A DNA stretch of 64,000 nt, from contig NZ_RCWB01000024.1 in assembly GCF_018448885.1 (NCBI RefSeq), positions 17,377-81,376 on the forward strand. Reading direction: 5' to 3'. Of the stretch, positions 36,324 to 45,245 are shown one piece after another. How positions within the stretch are numbered: position 1 is the first letter of the stretch; every line of letters starts with the position of its first letter. The notes under the pieces were generated by a model. That model saw nothing but the letters and a program-made list of their open reading frames with translations. It was not told where the DNA came from and searched no databases. The stretch comes from Photorhabdus caribbeanensis (lineage in GTDB: Bacteria; Pseudomonadota; Gammaproteobacteria; Enterobacterales; Enterobacteriaceae). Both the position numbers and the translations under genes were made by a program.

Positions 36324-38354
36324 TTACCACTGGTAACTGACTAACAGTTTGGCATTGCGGCCATCCTGAGGCGTTCCTTGTGGCGAGTAGTATTCTTTAT
36401 CAAAAGCATTGCCCAAAACTGCTGTAGTAGTCACACCTTTTAGCATTCCTTCACCTTGATAGCTGACATAGAAATCATTAACGCCATAACCGGCTTGTTG
36501 TTTGCTCTGTCCTTTGAAGTCCGTATGCTTGGTAAATTGACCTATCCAGCCAACAGAGAAACCAGTCTGTGCAACAGGGATATCCAGTATGCTAGTGATA
36601 GTGTCTGGGTTGAGGTTATCGAGAGATTCACCACTTTGTTCATCTTTACCTTCTGTGCGGTTGTAAGCCAGATCCCAAGAGAACAAATTGGATTCATAAT
36701 TCATAGAAATGTCCCAACCCCAGATTTTGGCTCTGGGTATATTGACAGATATTGTATTCCGGTATCCGATACGGTTGGGTTCTATCTTATAAGGGTTAAT
36801 AACATCTGATTTAATATAATCTTTAGCTTTAGTATCAAAATAACTCGCTTTAAATTTCAGTTCGTCATTATCTGCCAGTAGATTATCGAAACGTAAACCA
36901 AAACCAGACTCCCACGTTTCATTAGTTTCTGGGCGGAGATTTGGATTGGGAATCCAGAAATTTCCGGGATAGTGCATAGAATCGTTATACATTTCTCCCA
37001 TTGTCGGTGCACGGAAAGCTTGAGCGTAAGAGGTAAACAGCATCGACCAGTCAGTTGGCGTGATACTGATAGCACCTTTGGAAGACCATTTATCGGCGCT
37101 GACAGCCTCATATTTAGAATTGGTTCCTTTATAGTTGTCATAGCGAGTGCCCGCGATAATAGAGACTGGCAGGTCGCGCAGAGTTATTTCATCTTGTAAC
37201 CAGCCGGAATAAAAACGGATATTAGCGTCAGGGAAGCTATCTGTATTACCGTCTGGGGTCTGTTTCTGTTTATAAGTTTCACCACCATAGGTAAATTGAT
37301 GCGCCAGCGGGCTGTCTGTCCACAAACGGGAGCGGTTTTCCAGTTTTATGCCATAGGTTTTTTGCTTACGGCCTTCGAACCCCTTTTTCTTAGTACGGGC
37401 ATCAATGGTGATATCAGAATAATAGAGGTCAGTTTTGGCATTTAGCCAATCATATCCCGCTGGATTTAATTGGTAGCTAAGTTGGGCATCACGTTGAGTC
37501 GTCGTGCGGTCAGTCCAAGTATTAGGATCTTTATTTTTTCCGGTGAGTGTTTGTGGATTTTTAGGCTGATTAGCTTCATTACGGTAGTAGCGTAATTGAC
37601 TGCTCAGGGACTGGCTGTCATCAATTTTCCAACTGCCTTTTGCCATTAGGTTACTGATAAATTCATCATTATCGGCAACCACACCACCACCGTGACGGAT
37701 GTTACCCGAATCACGGGTGCTGAAAGCGAAGACACCATCCAGGGATTCTGATTTTGCGAACGTTGCACCACCAAAGCCCATGCTATGGTCACTTGTTGCA
37801 CCGCGAGCAAAAACGCGGAACCCGTGATCTTGACCCGCTTGTAGAAGATCTGCGGCATCAACTGTTTGATAAGCGATAACACCGCCTAAGGCGCCACTGC
37901 CGTAGAGTAGGGCAGAAGGGCCGCGTACAACTTCGACTTGTTTAATGAGTGCCGGGTCCAGGAACGTACCATTGATATGACCAGTGTCGGTACCTTGGCG
38001 AATCCCGTCAATCAATGTCAAAACACCTTTTGGACCGTAACCACGCAGACTGATATCTTGCCCGTTAGCGCGATTTGTACCCGCTATGCTAATACCAGGT
38101 ATTTTTCTGATGAGGTCGTTAGCATTACCGGCGGTCTGACTTTGTGGTGACTGATTATTTATCACTGTTACCATCATGGGAGCTTCGAAACTATCCCTTT
38201 CATTACCTGTTGCATAAACAGTTATCACATCGCGGGATGATTTATCACTGTCGGAATCGGGCGATTTTGTTGCTGCGTGAGTAGCCGAAATACTACTGAT
38301 AATCGCCAAGCTTAACGCTGATAGTTTAAGTGTTGATCTTGCAGATTGAGACAT
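36324..38354 (-). CDS. hmuR: TonB-dependent hemin receptor HmuR/HemR
   Basis: 676-residue outer-membrane receptor. After the signal peptide (about 1-30, ending THAA) come a TonB box-like DVITVYAT and a plug domain (DLIRKIPGISIAG, RGYGPKGVLTLIDGIRQG, LLYGSGALGGVI). The barrel contains the heme-receptor signature FRAP (QAFRAPTMGEMY) and NPNL (IPNPNLRPET) with a histidine between them (SMHYPG), and ends with the aromatic LLVSYQW. I prefer the ATG at 38354: GGAG lies nine bases upstream, inside the five extra codons that a start at 38369 would add. Energy comes from TonB-ExbBD. Confidence 0.94.
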   Translation of the reverse strand: MSQSARSTLKLSALSLAIISSISATHAATKSPDSDSDKSSRDVITVYATGNERDSFEAPMMVTVINNQSPQSQTAGNANDLIRKIPGISIAGTNRANGQDISLRGYGPKGVLTLIDGIRQGTDTGHINGTFLDPALIKQVEVVRGPSALLYGSGALGGVIAYQTVDAADLLQAGQDHGFRVFARGATSDHSMGFGGATFAKSESLDGVFAFSTRDSGNIRHGGGVVADNDEFISNLMAKGSWKIDDSQSLSSQLRYYRNEANQPKNPQTLTGKNKDPNTWTDRTTTQRDAQLSYQLNPAGYDWLNAKTDLYYSDITIDARTKKKGFEGRKQKTYGIKLENRSRLWTDSPLAHQFTYGGETYKQKQTPDGNTDSFPDANIRFYSGWLQDEITLRDLPVSIIAGTRYDNYKGTNSKYEAVSADKWSSKGAISITPTDWSMLFTSYAQAFRAPTMGEMYNDSMHYPGNFWIPNPNLRPETNETWESGFGLRFDNLLADNDELKFKASYFDTKAKDYIKSDVINPYKIEPNRIGYRNTISVNIPRAKIWGWDISMNYESNLFSWDLAYNRTEGKDEQSGESLDNLNPDTITSILDIPVAQTGFSVGWIGQFTKHTDFKGQSKQQAGYGVNDFYVSYQGEGMLKGVTTTAVLGNAFDKEYYSPQGTPQDGRNAKLLVSYQW

Positions 38355-38443
38355 CAGACGAATCTCCATAATAATATTTAATGAGTTATGGATATAGCTG
38401 GCTGCCCCGATACGCGATCTGGGTGGCTGGCTGAGTTATTATT

Positions 38444-38641
38444 TTATTTAGTTAGTATCAGCTTACCGGCTTTAGTTTGGCGTAATTGGTAGAATTCTCC
38501 TTGATGACGAATTCTGGTAATTCCTAGCTCACCTAATAGTTGTTTGCTGTCAATATAGCCAATTTCTACAATTTCAGCAGGATAGGTGTTGCATCGTTTT
38601 TCAAGCGCAATGCAAGAATGTTGGTGACATATTTTAGTCAT
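38444..38641 (-). CDS. hemP: Hemin uptake protein HemP
   Basis: 65-residue small protein of the HemP family (YdiE in E. coli). The conserved C-terminus reads IDSKQLLGELG, then IRHQGEFYQLRQTKAGKLILTK. HemP is the first gene of hem/hmu loci in Yersinia and relatives; in other bacteria it is reported as an activator of heme receptor genes, not verified here. It has a Fur-box-like site just upstream and adjoins aroH, exactly as ydiE does in E. coli. Confidence 0.9.
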   Translation of the reverse strand: MTKICHQHSCIALEKRCNTYPAEIVEIGYIDSKQLLGELGITRIRHQGEFYQLRQTKAGKLILTK

Positions 38642-38675
38642 AAAACCACTTTGCGAATACTAACTATTATCATAG

Positions 38676-38690
38676 TGAGAATTATTATCG
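38676..38690. promoter_or_regulatory. Fur-box-like site upstream of hemP-hmuRSTUV
   Basis: TGAGAATTATTATCG matches the 7-1-7 Fur motif at 13 of 15 positions, 35 bases upstream of the hemP start on the minus strand. It would repress heme uptake when iron is plentiful. Confidence 0.65.
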
Positions 38691-38813
38691 TTATATAAAG
38701 AGGTGACTTCAAGCAATATTTTTGGTGGTCATGATCAATACATTAATGCAAGTTAATTAATTTGTTATTAGTTAGCCTTTTATGAATGAAAAAGGCTAAC
38801 TCAGAATAAGGGG

Positions 38814-39860
38814 TCAGAAACGGTAACTTACTGCTTCGGCGAGAATATCAATAAGTTGTTCTGTATCTTGCCAGTTTAGACAAGGATCTGTAATCGATTG
38901 ACCGTAATTTAGCGGTTGCCCTTGAATGATTTTCTGGGCGCCTTCGACCAGAAAACTTTCAACCATCACACCGACAATAGCGGTAGAACCCTCTTGAATC
39001 TGTTGGCCCACCTCTTTTGCTATAGTCAGCTGGCGTTTATGTATTTTCTGACAATTACCATGACTGAAATCGACAACTAAATGTTCTGGTAAATTAAATT
39101 CACGTAGCTGGGCACAAGCCAGAGCGATATCTTCGGCATTGTAATTAGGCTGTTTGCCTCCACGCATAATAATGTGGCCGTATGGGTTGCCTTCGGTTTG
39201 ATAGATGGTCATCTGACCGTGCTTATCTGGCGAGAGAAATGTGTGACAGACACTGGCTGCGCGGATTGCATCTATGGCGATACGGATGTTGCCATCCGTG
39301 CCATTTTTAAAGCCAACTGGACAGGAGAGGGCGGATGCCATTTCACGGTGAATCTGGCTTTCTGTTGTTCGCGCTCCGATAGCGCCCCAGCTGATCAGAT
39401 CAGCAATATACTGGCCGGTTATCATATCTAGAAATTCGGTTGCCGTGGGTAAACCCAACTCATTGACGTCAACCAGTAATTTCCGAGCCAAAGTAATACC
39501 CCGATTTACCTGGCAAGAGCCGTCGAGATAAGGATCTGAAATTAAACCTTTCCAGCCTACCACCGTGCGCGGTTTCTCAAAATAGGTGCGCATAATGATT
39601 TCCAGTCTGTGCTGGTATTTTTCACGCAATTTGTTCAGTCGCTGAGCATAATCTAAAGCAGCATCAATATCATGAATAGAACAAGGACCGATGATTACCA
39701 TAAGCCGTGGGTCATTCCCGCAGAGAATATCGGCAATACGTTTCCGTGACACTGTTACATTGTTGGCGATTTTTTCGGATACGGGAAATTGAATTGCAAG
39801 AGTTTGAGGTGTTACCAAACTATCGACACGGTGAATCCTTAAACCATCTGTTTTGTACAT
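38814..39860 (-). CDS. aroH: 3-deoxy-7-phosphoheptulonate (DAHP) synthase, AroH type
   Basis: 348 residues from the ATG at 39860, the exact length of E. coli AroH. It catalyses the first step of aromatic amino acid synthesis, condensing PEP and erythrose-4-phosphate. IIGPCSIHD, MRTYFEKPRTVVGWKG, GARTTESQIHREMASALSCP and VDFSHGNCQK carry the PEP and metal ligands. The near-identity to the Trp-sensitive isozyme suggests feedback by tryptophan. An in-frame ATG at 39896 would add 12 residues absent in E. coli and has no ribosome site. Neighbour order hemP-aroH-ppsR-ppsA is as in E. coli. Confidence 0.95.
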   Translation of the reverse strand: MYKTDGLRIHRVDSLVTPQTLAIQFPVSEKIANNVTVSRKRIADILCGNDPRLMVIIGPCSIHDIDAALDYAQRLNKLREKYQHRLEIIMRTYFEKPRTVVGWKGLISDPYLDGSCQVNRGITLARKLLVDVNELGLPTATEFLDMITGQYIADLISWGAIGARTTESQIHREMASALSCPVGFKNGTDGNIRIAIDAIRAASVCHTFLSPDKHGQMTIYQTEGNPYGHIIMRGGKQPNYNAEDIALACAQLREFNLPEHLVVDFSHGNCQKIHKRQLTIAKEVGQQIQEGSTAIVGVMVESFLVEGAQKIIQGQPLNYGQSITDPCLNWQDTEQLIDILAEAVSYRF

Positions 39861-40001
39861 ATATTTTCTCAAAGTTCGTTTCACATTAGCAGGCATATCT
39901 ATAGGTAATTGAAATTACAATAAACGAAAACGACTAAGTTAAACAAATGATATAATTAATCATATGATAAATTTTTTTCCATTATTCCTATTGATATATT
40001 T

Positions 40002-40883
40002 TTAAAACATTCGGCGGTTTAGCTTCATCATGTCGATTATTTTGGTCGAGATTTCTTCAACAGAATAATTGGTGGTGTTAAGATAATTAATCTTATTTTT
40101 ACGGAATAAAGCTTCAACTTCGGAAATTTCTATTCTACATTGCCTTAATGATGCGTAACGGCTATTTTCTCGACGTTCTTCCCTAATCGCGGCTAACCGT
40201 TCAGGGCTTATAGTTAAACCGAATAACTTATGTTGAAATTGTTTTAATGTCACAGGTAATTGTAAATTGTCCATATCATCCGCAGTGAAAGGATAATTTG
40301 CAGCCTGAATACCAAATTGCATGGCTAGATAGAGGCTGGTGGGTGTTTTCCCACAGCGAGATACGCCTAGTAGGATAACCTGCGCTTGGTCAAGATTACG
40401 TAAAGAGATACCATCATCATGTGCCAGAGCATAATCAATAGCGGCTATGCGCGCATCGTACTGACTGAGATTTTTCTCAGTCAGACCGTGGGTGCGATTA
40501 AGTTCGGGCTTGGGTTCCAATCCGGTTTCTTGCTGTAATGGGGCAACCAGTGTTTGTACAATGTCCTGACAAAATCCTTCGCTGCTGGTAATAATATTTT
40601 TCACTCCAGAAGAGATAATGGAATAGAAAACTAAAGGTCTTATACGCGTATCCTGATATATCTGGTTTATTTGTTGCTTTATTTCTTTTGCGCGGGTTTC
40701 ACTGGCGACAAAAGGGAGAGTATAAGAAGTTATTTTTATGGGAAATTGTGATAAGACAGCATGACCCAATACTTCTGCGGTAATTGCCGTGCCATCTGAA
40801 ATAAAGAAAACGGTGCGTTCAACATTCTCAACACCTTCAACATTATTACGTTCCGCTGATGTTTCTAATCTGAATTCTGCCAT
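40002..40883 (-). CDS. ppsR: PEP synthase regulatory protein (kinase/pyrophosphorylase)
   Basis: 293-residue DUF299 family protein. It inactivates PEP synthase by ADP-dependent phosphorylation of a threonine and reactivates it by Pi-dependent pyrophosphorolysis. Motifs: [18 protein letters not shown] at the N-terminus and the P-loop-like [16 protein letters not shown] near residue 180. It is divergent from its target ppsA, sharing a 208-base promoter region. The N-terminus is about 20 residues longer than E. coli PpsR, so a start further downstream is possible. Confidence 0.93.
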   Translation of the reverse strand: MAEFRLETSAERNNVEGVENVERTVFFISDGTAITAEVLGHAVLSQFPIKITSYTLPFVASETRAKEIKQQINQIYQDTRIRPLVFYSIISSGVKNIITSSEGFCQDIVQTLVAPLQQETGLEPKPELNRTHGLTEKNLSQYDARIAAIDYALAHDDGISLRNLDQAQVILLGVSRCGKTPTSLYLAMQFGIQAANYPFTADDMDNLQLPVTLKQFQHKLFGLTISPERLAAIREERRENSRYASLRQCRIEISEVEALFRKNKINYLNTTNYSVEEISTKIIDMMKLNRRMF

Positions 40884-41091
40884 GATATTTATAGTGACCT
40901 TTTATTGTTTAGTTGAATAAAACCGGGTATCGATTTTCTGCAAAGTATACCTAAGAAAAAAATAATGTGTTGGGTTGATCGATTCACCTTTCTATGTGTG
41001 CGAAAACATTGTGTTAATCTATTTATGACTGCTCTATGCAGCGCCAATTTTCCGATTTGTACCTCACAAGAATGTTAAAAGGATTGTTTTA

Positions 41092-43470
41092 ATGCCCAAT
41101 AATGACCTCACCCCGCGTAATGTGCTTTGGTATAACCAATTAGGTATGCATGATATTGACCGGGTTGGTGGTAAAAACGCCTCCCTGGGAGAAATGATCA
41201 CTCACCTGTCAGAATTGGGGGTTTCTGTCCCGAATGGTTTTGCTACGACAGCACAGGCATTTAATGATTTCTTGGAACAAAGTGGTGTCAATCAGCGTAT
41301 TTATGACTTGCTGGATGAAACGGATATTGATGATATCAATCAACTGTCTCAAGCCGGCGCACAAATTCGCCAATGGGTGATTGATACGCCATTTACGCCA
41401 CAATTGGAAAAAGATATTCAGGATGCTTATCAACAGTTGTCTGAAGGAGAGCCAGAAGCCTCTTTTGCTGTACGTTCTTCGGCAACGGCTGAAGATATGC
41501 CTGATGCCTCTTTTGCCGGGCAGCAGGAAACTTTTCTAAACGTGCAAGGCATTGATGCTGTGATGGTTGCCATCAAGCATGTGTTTGCTTCATTGTTTAA
41601 TGATCGCGCTATTTCCTATCGTGTCCATCAGGGATATGACCATCGAGGAGTTGCACTATCAGCGGGCGTACAACGTATGGTGCGTTCTGATCTTGCCTCT
41701 TCCGGTGTGATGTTCACTATTGATACTGAATCAGGGTTTGATCAGGTTGTTTTTATTACCTCTGCTTACGGATTGGGTGAGATGGTTGTTCAGGGCGCTG
41801 TGAACCCAGATGAGTTCTATGTCCATAAATCAACCTTGAATAAGGGAAAACCGGCAATTGTGCGGCGTAACCTGGGTTCTAAAAAACTGCATATGATCTA
41901 TGCTGACAATAAAGAGCATGGTAAGCAGGTACGTATCGAAGATGTACCAGCATCACAACGCAATCGTTTCTCTTTAGCTGATGAAGAAGTTGAGGCATTA
42001 GCGCGTCAGGCATTATTAATTGAAAAACATTATGGCCGGCCAATGGATATTGAATGGGCTAAAGATGGTCATAACGGCAAGTTGTACATTGTTCAGGCGC
42101 GTCCTGAGACTGTCCGCTCAAACCAGCAGGTTATGGAACGTTACCAACTGAATGAGCAAGGTCAGGTATTGGTGGAAGGGCGTGCCATAGGCCATCGTAT
42201 TGGTTCAGGTCGAGTAAAAGTTATTCACAACTTGAATGAGATGGATCGCATCCAACCGGGTGATGTTCTGGTCACTGATATGACCGATCCCGATTGGGAA
42301 CCTATTATGAAAAAAGCCGCTGCGATTGTGACTAACCGAGGCGGACGGACCTGTCATGCAGCGATTATTGCCCGAGAATTGGGTATTCCCGCAGTTGTTG
42401 GGTGCGGTGATGCAACGGAACGTTTGAAAGAGAATCAACCGGTGACAGTTTCCTGCGCGGAAGGTGATACAGGCTTTGTTTATCAGAATCAACTAGATTT
42501 TACTGTACAAAGTTCTCAGGTCGATCAGTTACCGGAGCTTGATGTAAAAATTATGCTAAACGTCGGCAACCCAGATCGTGCATTTGATTTTGCCCGCTTG
42601 CCGAATGACGGTGTGGGTCTTGCTCGTTTGGAGTTCATTATTAATCGGATGATTGGTGTACATCCCCGAGCATTACTGGAGTTTGATCAACAAACTCCGG
42701 AATTACAACAAGAGATAAAATCGCTGATGGCCGGTTATGACAATCCGGTTGAATTCTATATTGGACGCTTGACCGAGGGGATCGCTACTCTGGCGGCTGC
42801 GTTCTGGCCGAAACGGGTTATTGTGCGTTTGTCTGACTTTAAATCCAATGAATATGCCAATTTGGTTGGCGGTGAGATTTATGAGCCTGATGAAGAGAAC
42901 CCCATGCTAGGTTTCCGTGGCGCAGGGCGTTATGTTTCTGACAGTTTCCGTCGCTGTTTTGCATTGGAGTGCGAAGCCGTTAAACGTGTACGTAATGATA
43001 TGGGGTTGACCAACGTCGAAATTATGATCCCGTTCGTTCGTACGGTAGCTCAGGCTGAAGCGGTTATTGCTGAACTGGCATCCCAAGGGTTGAAGCGCGG
43101 TGAAAATGGATTAAAAGTCATTATGATGTGCGAGATTCCGTCCAACGCAATTCTGGCAGAACAGTTCCTTGAACATTTTGATGGCTTCTCTATTGGTTCT
43201 AATGACATGACTCAATTGACTCTTGGTTTGGATCGGGATTCTGGGGTGGTATCTGAACTATTTGATGAACGTAATGATGCGGTCAAGGCCATGCTCTCAT
43301 TAGCTATTCAGGCGGCCAAACGTCAAAACAAATATGTGGGAATTTGTGGTCAAGGGCCTTCAGACCATCAGGATTTCGCTCACTGGTTGATGAAAGAGGG
43401 GATTGATAGCTTGTCATTAAATCCAGATACCGTTGTAAAAACTTGGTTAGGATTAGCGAAAGTGAGTTAA
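41092..43470 (+). CDS. ppsA: Phosphoenolpyruvate synthase
   Basis: 792-residue cytoplasmic enzyme making PEP from pyruvate, ATP and water during gluconeogenesis. The N-terminal ATP-binding part shows [10 protein letters not shown] and [20 protein letters not shown]. The phosphohistidine is in [20 protein letters not shown] (about residue 421) with the PpsR-target threonine two residues before the histidine. The C-terminal PEP/pyruvate barrel has MCEIPSNAI and [18 protein letters not shown]. Full family length, followed by a terminator. Confidence 0.97.
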   Translation: MPNNDLTPRNVLWYNQLGMHDIDRVGGKNASLGEMITHLSELGVSVPNGFATTAQAFNDFLEQSGVNQRIYDLLDETDIDDINQLSQAGAQIRQWVIDTPFTPQLEKDIQDAYQQLSEGEPEASFAVRSSATAEDMPDASFAGQQETFLNVQGIDAVMVAIKHVFASLFNDRAISYRVHQGYDHRGVALSAGVQRMVRSDLASSGVMFTIDTESGFDQVVFITSAYGLGEMVVQGAVNPDEFYVHKSTLNKGKPAIVRRNLGSKKLHMIYADNKEHGKQVRIEDVPASQRNRFSLADEEVEALARQALLIEKHYGRPMDIEWAKDGHNGKLYIVQARPETVRSNQQVMERYQLNEQGQVLVEGRAIGHRIGSGRVKVIHNLNEMDRIQPGDVLVTDMTDPDWEPIMKKAAAIVTNRGGRTCHAAIIARELGIPAVVGCGDATERLKENQPVTVSCAEGDTGFVYQNQLDFTVQSSQVDQLPELDVKIMLNVGNPDRAFDFARLPNDGVGLARLEFIINRMIGVHPRALLEFDQQTPELQQEIKSLMAGYDNPVEFYIGRLTEGIATLAAAFWPKRVIVRLSDFKSNEYANLVGGEIYEPDEENPMLGFRGAGRYVSDSFRRCFALECEAVKRVRNDMGLTNVEIMIPFVRTVAQAEAVIAELASQGLKRGENGLKVIMMCEIPSNAILAEQFLEHFDGFSIGSNDMTQLTLGLDRDSGVVSELFDERNDAVKAMLSLAIQAAKRQNKYVGICGQGPSDHQDFAHWLMKEGIDSLSLNPDTVVKTWLGLAKVS

Positions 43471-43500
43471 TTGAGAATAGTACGCAATTGAAGTTAAAGG

Positions 43501-43526
43501 CCCGTCAAAATAATGGCGGGTTTTTT
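43501..43526 (+). terminator. Terminator after ppsA
   Basis: Seven-base stem CCCGTCA and TGGCGGG (one G-T pair), 6-base loop, then six T. Confidence 0.85.
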
Positions 43527-43575
43527 CACAATTAAGGTTGCTGATTACAGTTTCTGTAGAAGTAAAAGTAACGAA

Positions 43576-43687
43576 AAAAAAAAAGCCTATCATGGGCGTG
43601 ATAGGCAAGGACTACACACAGCAATATAGGCGTTTCTAACAAGTAGAACCATCAAAAGGAGAAATAAACGTCTCGTTCATAGCCCGT
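43576..43687 (-). ncRNA. rprA: RprA small regulatory RNA
   Basis: Read on the minus strand, the last part is TTGCTGTGTGTAGTC, then CTTGCCTATCA, a loop, TGATAGGC and a long T-run. This matches from memory the 3' part of E. coli RprA, which has the same TTGCTGTGTGTAGTC followed by a GCCCATC hairpin and T-run. The position beside ydiK is also that of E. coli rprA. RprA is an Hfq-binding sRNA that activates rpoS translation and, in enterics, responds to the Rcs system. The 5' end is set at about 43687 from an ACGGGCTAT start resembling ACGGTTAT in E. coli, just after a TAATATAAA -10-like sequence. The 5' half differs clearly from E. coli, so target pairing may differ. Confidence 0.85.
43585..43606 (-). 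terminator. Intrinsic terminator of rprA
   Basis: Perfect 8-bp stem GCCTATCA and TGATAGGC with a 6-base loop, followed on the minus strand by a run of 11 T (43574-43584). On the plus strand it would have no T-run, which fixes the direction. Confidence 0.88.
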
Positions 43688-43912
43688 TTATATTAATTTA
43701 GTTATATGGTTTATTCATTAAGAATTGTCCTAATTTCCGTATTATTTACGACTAAAATTGGCTAAATTTAACTAATTTTTAACAATTTTTTCACAATAAT
43801 TATATTTAATGAATAAGCACCGAAAAAGAGTGGTAAGTTTTTTAAGATTATGCTTTAGCGAAAGAGCTAAATTCTCTTTCGCTGTGTCAGTCAGAATTAA
43901 TTATCATACAAA
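43688..43912. other. Region between rprA and the ydiK 3' end
   Basis: AT-rich, with the presumed rprA promoter near its left end. A 66-codon plus-strand frame at 43809 overlaps the end of ydiK and has no support. The start GAGAATTTAGC-like repeat (43853-43880) may form a weak hairpin ending ydiK. Confidence 0.4.
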
Positions 43913-45022
43913 TTATTCTGAAAATTCTTGCTCCAGATATTTTTCCGTTGCGGCTAAATCATTTTCAGGTTCTGGGACTTCATTCATCCATGCGATTAAT
44001 AAACGATAAGCAACCGCTAATACAACGGGGCCGATAAATAAGCCAATCATGCCAAATGAGAGTATTCCACCAATAACGCCTATTAATATCAGCGCCATAG
44101 GTAAATCTGCCCCCAAACGAATCAAAAATGGGCGAAGAAATCCATCCATTGTGGTTACGATGCAGCTCCAGACCAGTAGTACGGTTCCCCAGGTTGTATC
44201 ACCTGTCCAATAAAGCCAGGCGACAGCAGGAACTAAAATCAGTAATGGGCCAAGCTGAGCGACACAGCAGACAAACATGAGTACGGTCAGCAACGTAGCA
44301 TAAGGAATGCCTGAAACAGCCAGGCCGAGACCACCGATAATGGCTTGAACCAGTGCGGTAACGACTACGCCGAGCGCTACGGCACGGATGGATTGTGCTG
44401 CCAACAGGATGGCGGCATCTCCGCGTTTACTTGCCAGGCGAATGGCAAAATGGCGAATACTTAGCGCCACCTGTTCGCCTTTCAAATATAAGAGTACGCT
44501 GAATAGTACCATCAAGCTGAGATGGAACACGAAGCGCCCGGCATTTGCTGCTTGAGTAAAGAACCAGGTTGCTGCTTCTCCAACATAAGGCTGGACTTTA
44601 GCTATCAGAACATTTCCACCATCAGTAATGAGCGAGTTCCAACCGCTGTAAAGTTTATCGCCAACCAGAGGGATACTATTCAGCCAGGTCATTGTCGGTA
44701 TCTGGAAATGAGAGGGGGATTTAGCCCACTGGATTAATGGTGCGCTGTTTTCCAATAAGCTGCTGACCAGTAATGCGACAGGGATCACAAACAATAGAAT
44801 TAGCAGTAGCGTCATGATGGAGACGGCAATCCAGCGTTTACCCCATAAACTGTTTTGTAGTTTTTCTAATAATGGCCAGGTGGCGATAACAACCATGCCC
44901 GCCCAGACAAAACCGAAGATAAAGGGTTTTATCACCCAAAAACTAGTAACAATTAACAGTGACAAGAAAATTAAAGTAAATAATAGCTTTGGCAGGTCAT
45001 AATGCGGTTGAGATTTGTCCAT
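43913..45022 (-). CDS. ydiK: AI-2E family transporter YdiK
   Basis: 369-residue inner-membrane protein of the AI-2E exporter/UPF0118 family, with about eight helices: a pair near the N-terminus, two around residues 60-85, then a long periplasmic region and a C-terminal helix bundle. Motifs include PFIFGFVWAGMVVIATWPLL and FLRPFLIRLGADLPM, GGILSFGMIGLFIGPVVLA. The transported substrate is unknown. Order ydiI-ydiJ-ydiK-rprA is the same as in E. coli. It is divergent from ydiJ. Confidence 0.9.
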   Translation of the reverse strand: MDKSQPHYDLPKLLFTLIFLSLLIVTSFWVIKPFIFGFVWAGMVVIATWPLLEKLQNSLWGKRWIAVSIMTLLLILLFVIPVALLVSSLLENSAPLIQWAKSPSHFQIPTMTWLNSIPLVGDKLYSGWNSLITDGGNVLIAKVQPYVGEAATWFFTQAANAGRFVFHLSLMVLFSVLLYLKGEQVALSIRHFAIRLASKRGDAAILLAAQSIRAVALGVVVTALVQAIIGGLGLAVSGIPYATLLTVLMFVCCVAQLGPLLILVPAVAWLYWTGDTTWGTVLLVWSCIVTTMDGFLRPFLIRLGADLPMALILIGVIGGILSFGMIGLFIGPVVLAVAYRLLIAWMNEVPEPENDLAATEKYLEQEFSE

Positions 45023-45245
45023 AAGTTAATTTCTCTCAGGGATTTAGTGGCGCTAAAGATAATGAATAAATAGGATGTTATCTACAGGTTACTCAAAATA
45101 GGTGAATATTATGATAAGGTAAACGCTTGCCTTCTCAGATAAATCAGTTAACGGTGGTAAATGATTACGGCTGATTAGGGCATTGATTCAAAGATAGTAT
45201 AAATGGAGCAATGTGGACACTCATTTTAAAAGGGTCAAAACGACA

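Noticed and set aside
43576..43606. Hairpin first read as the terminator of ydiK
   Set aside because: It is about 310 bases beyond the ydiK stop and the flanking bases match the end of RprA, so it was assigned to that sRNA.
43809..44009. 66-codon plus-strand frame at the end of ydiK
   Set aside because: Overlaps ydiK antisense, no ribosome site, no similarity recognised.
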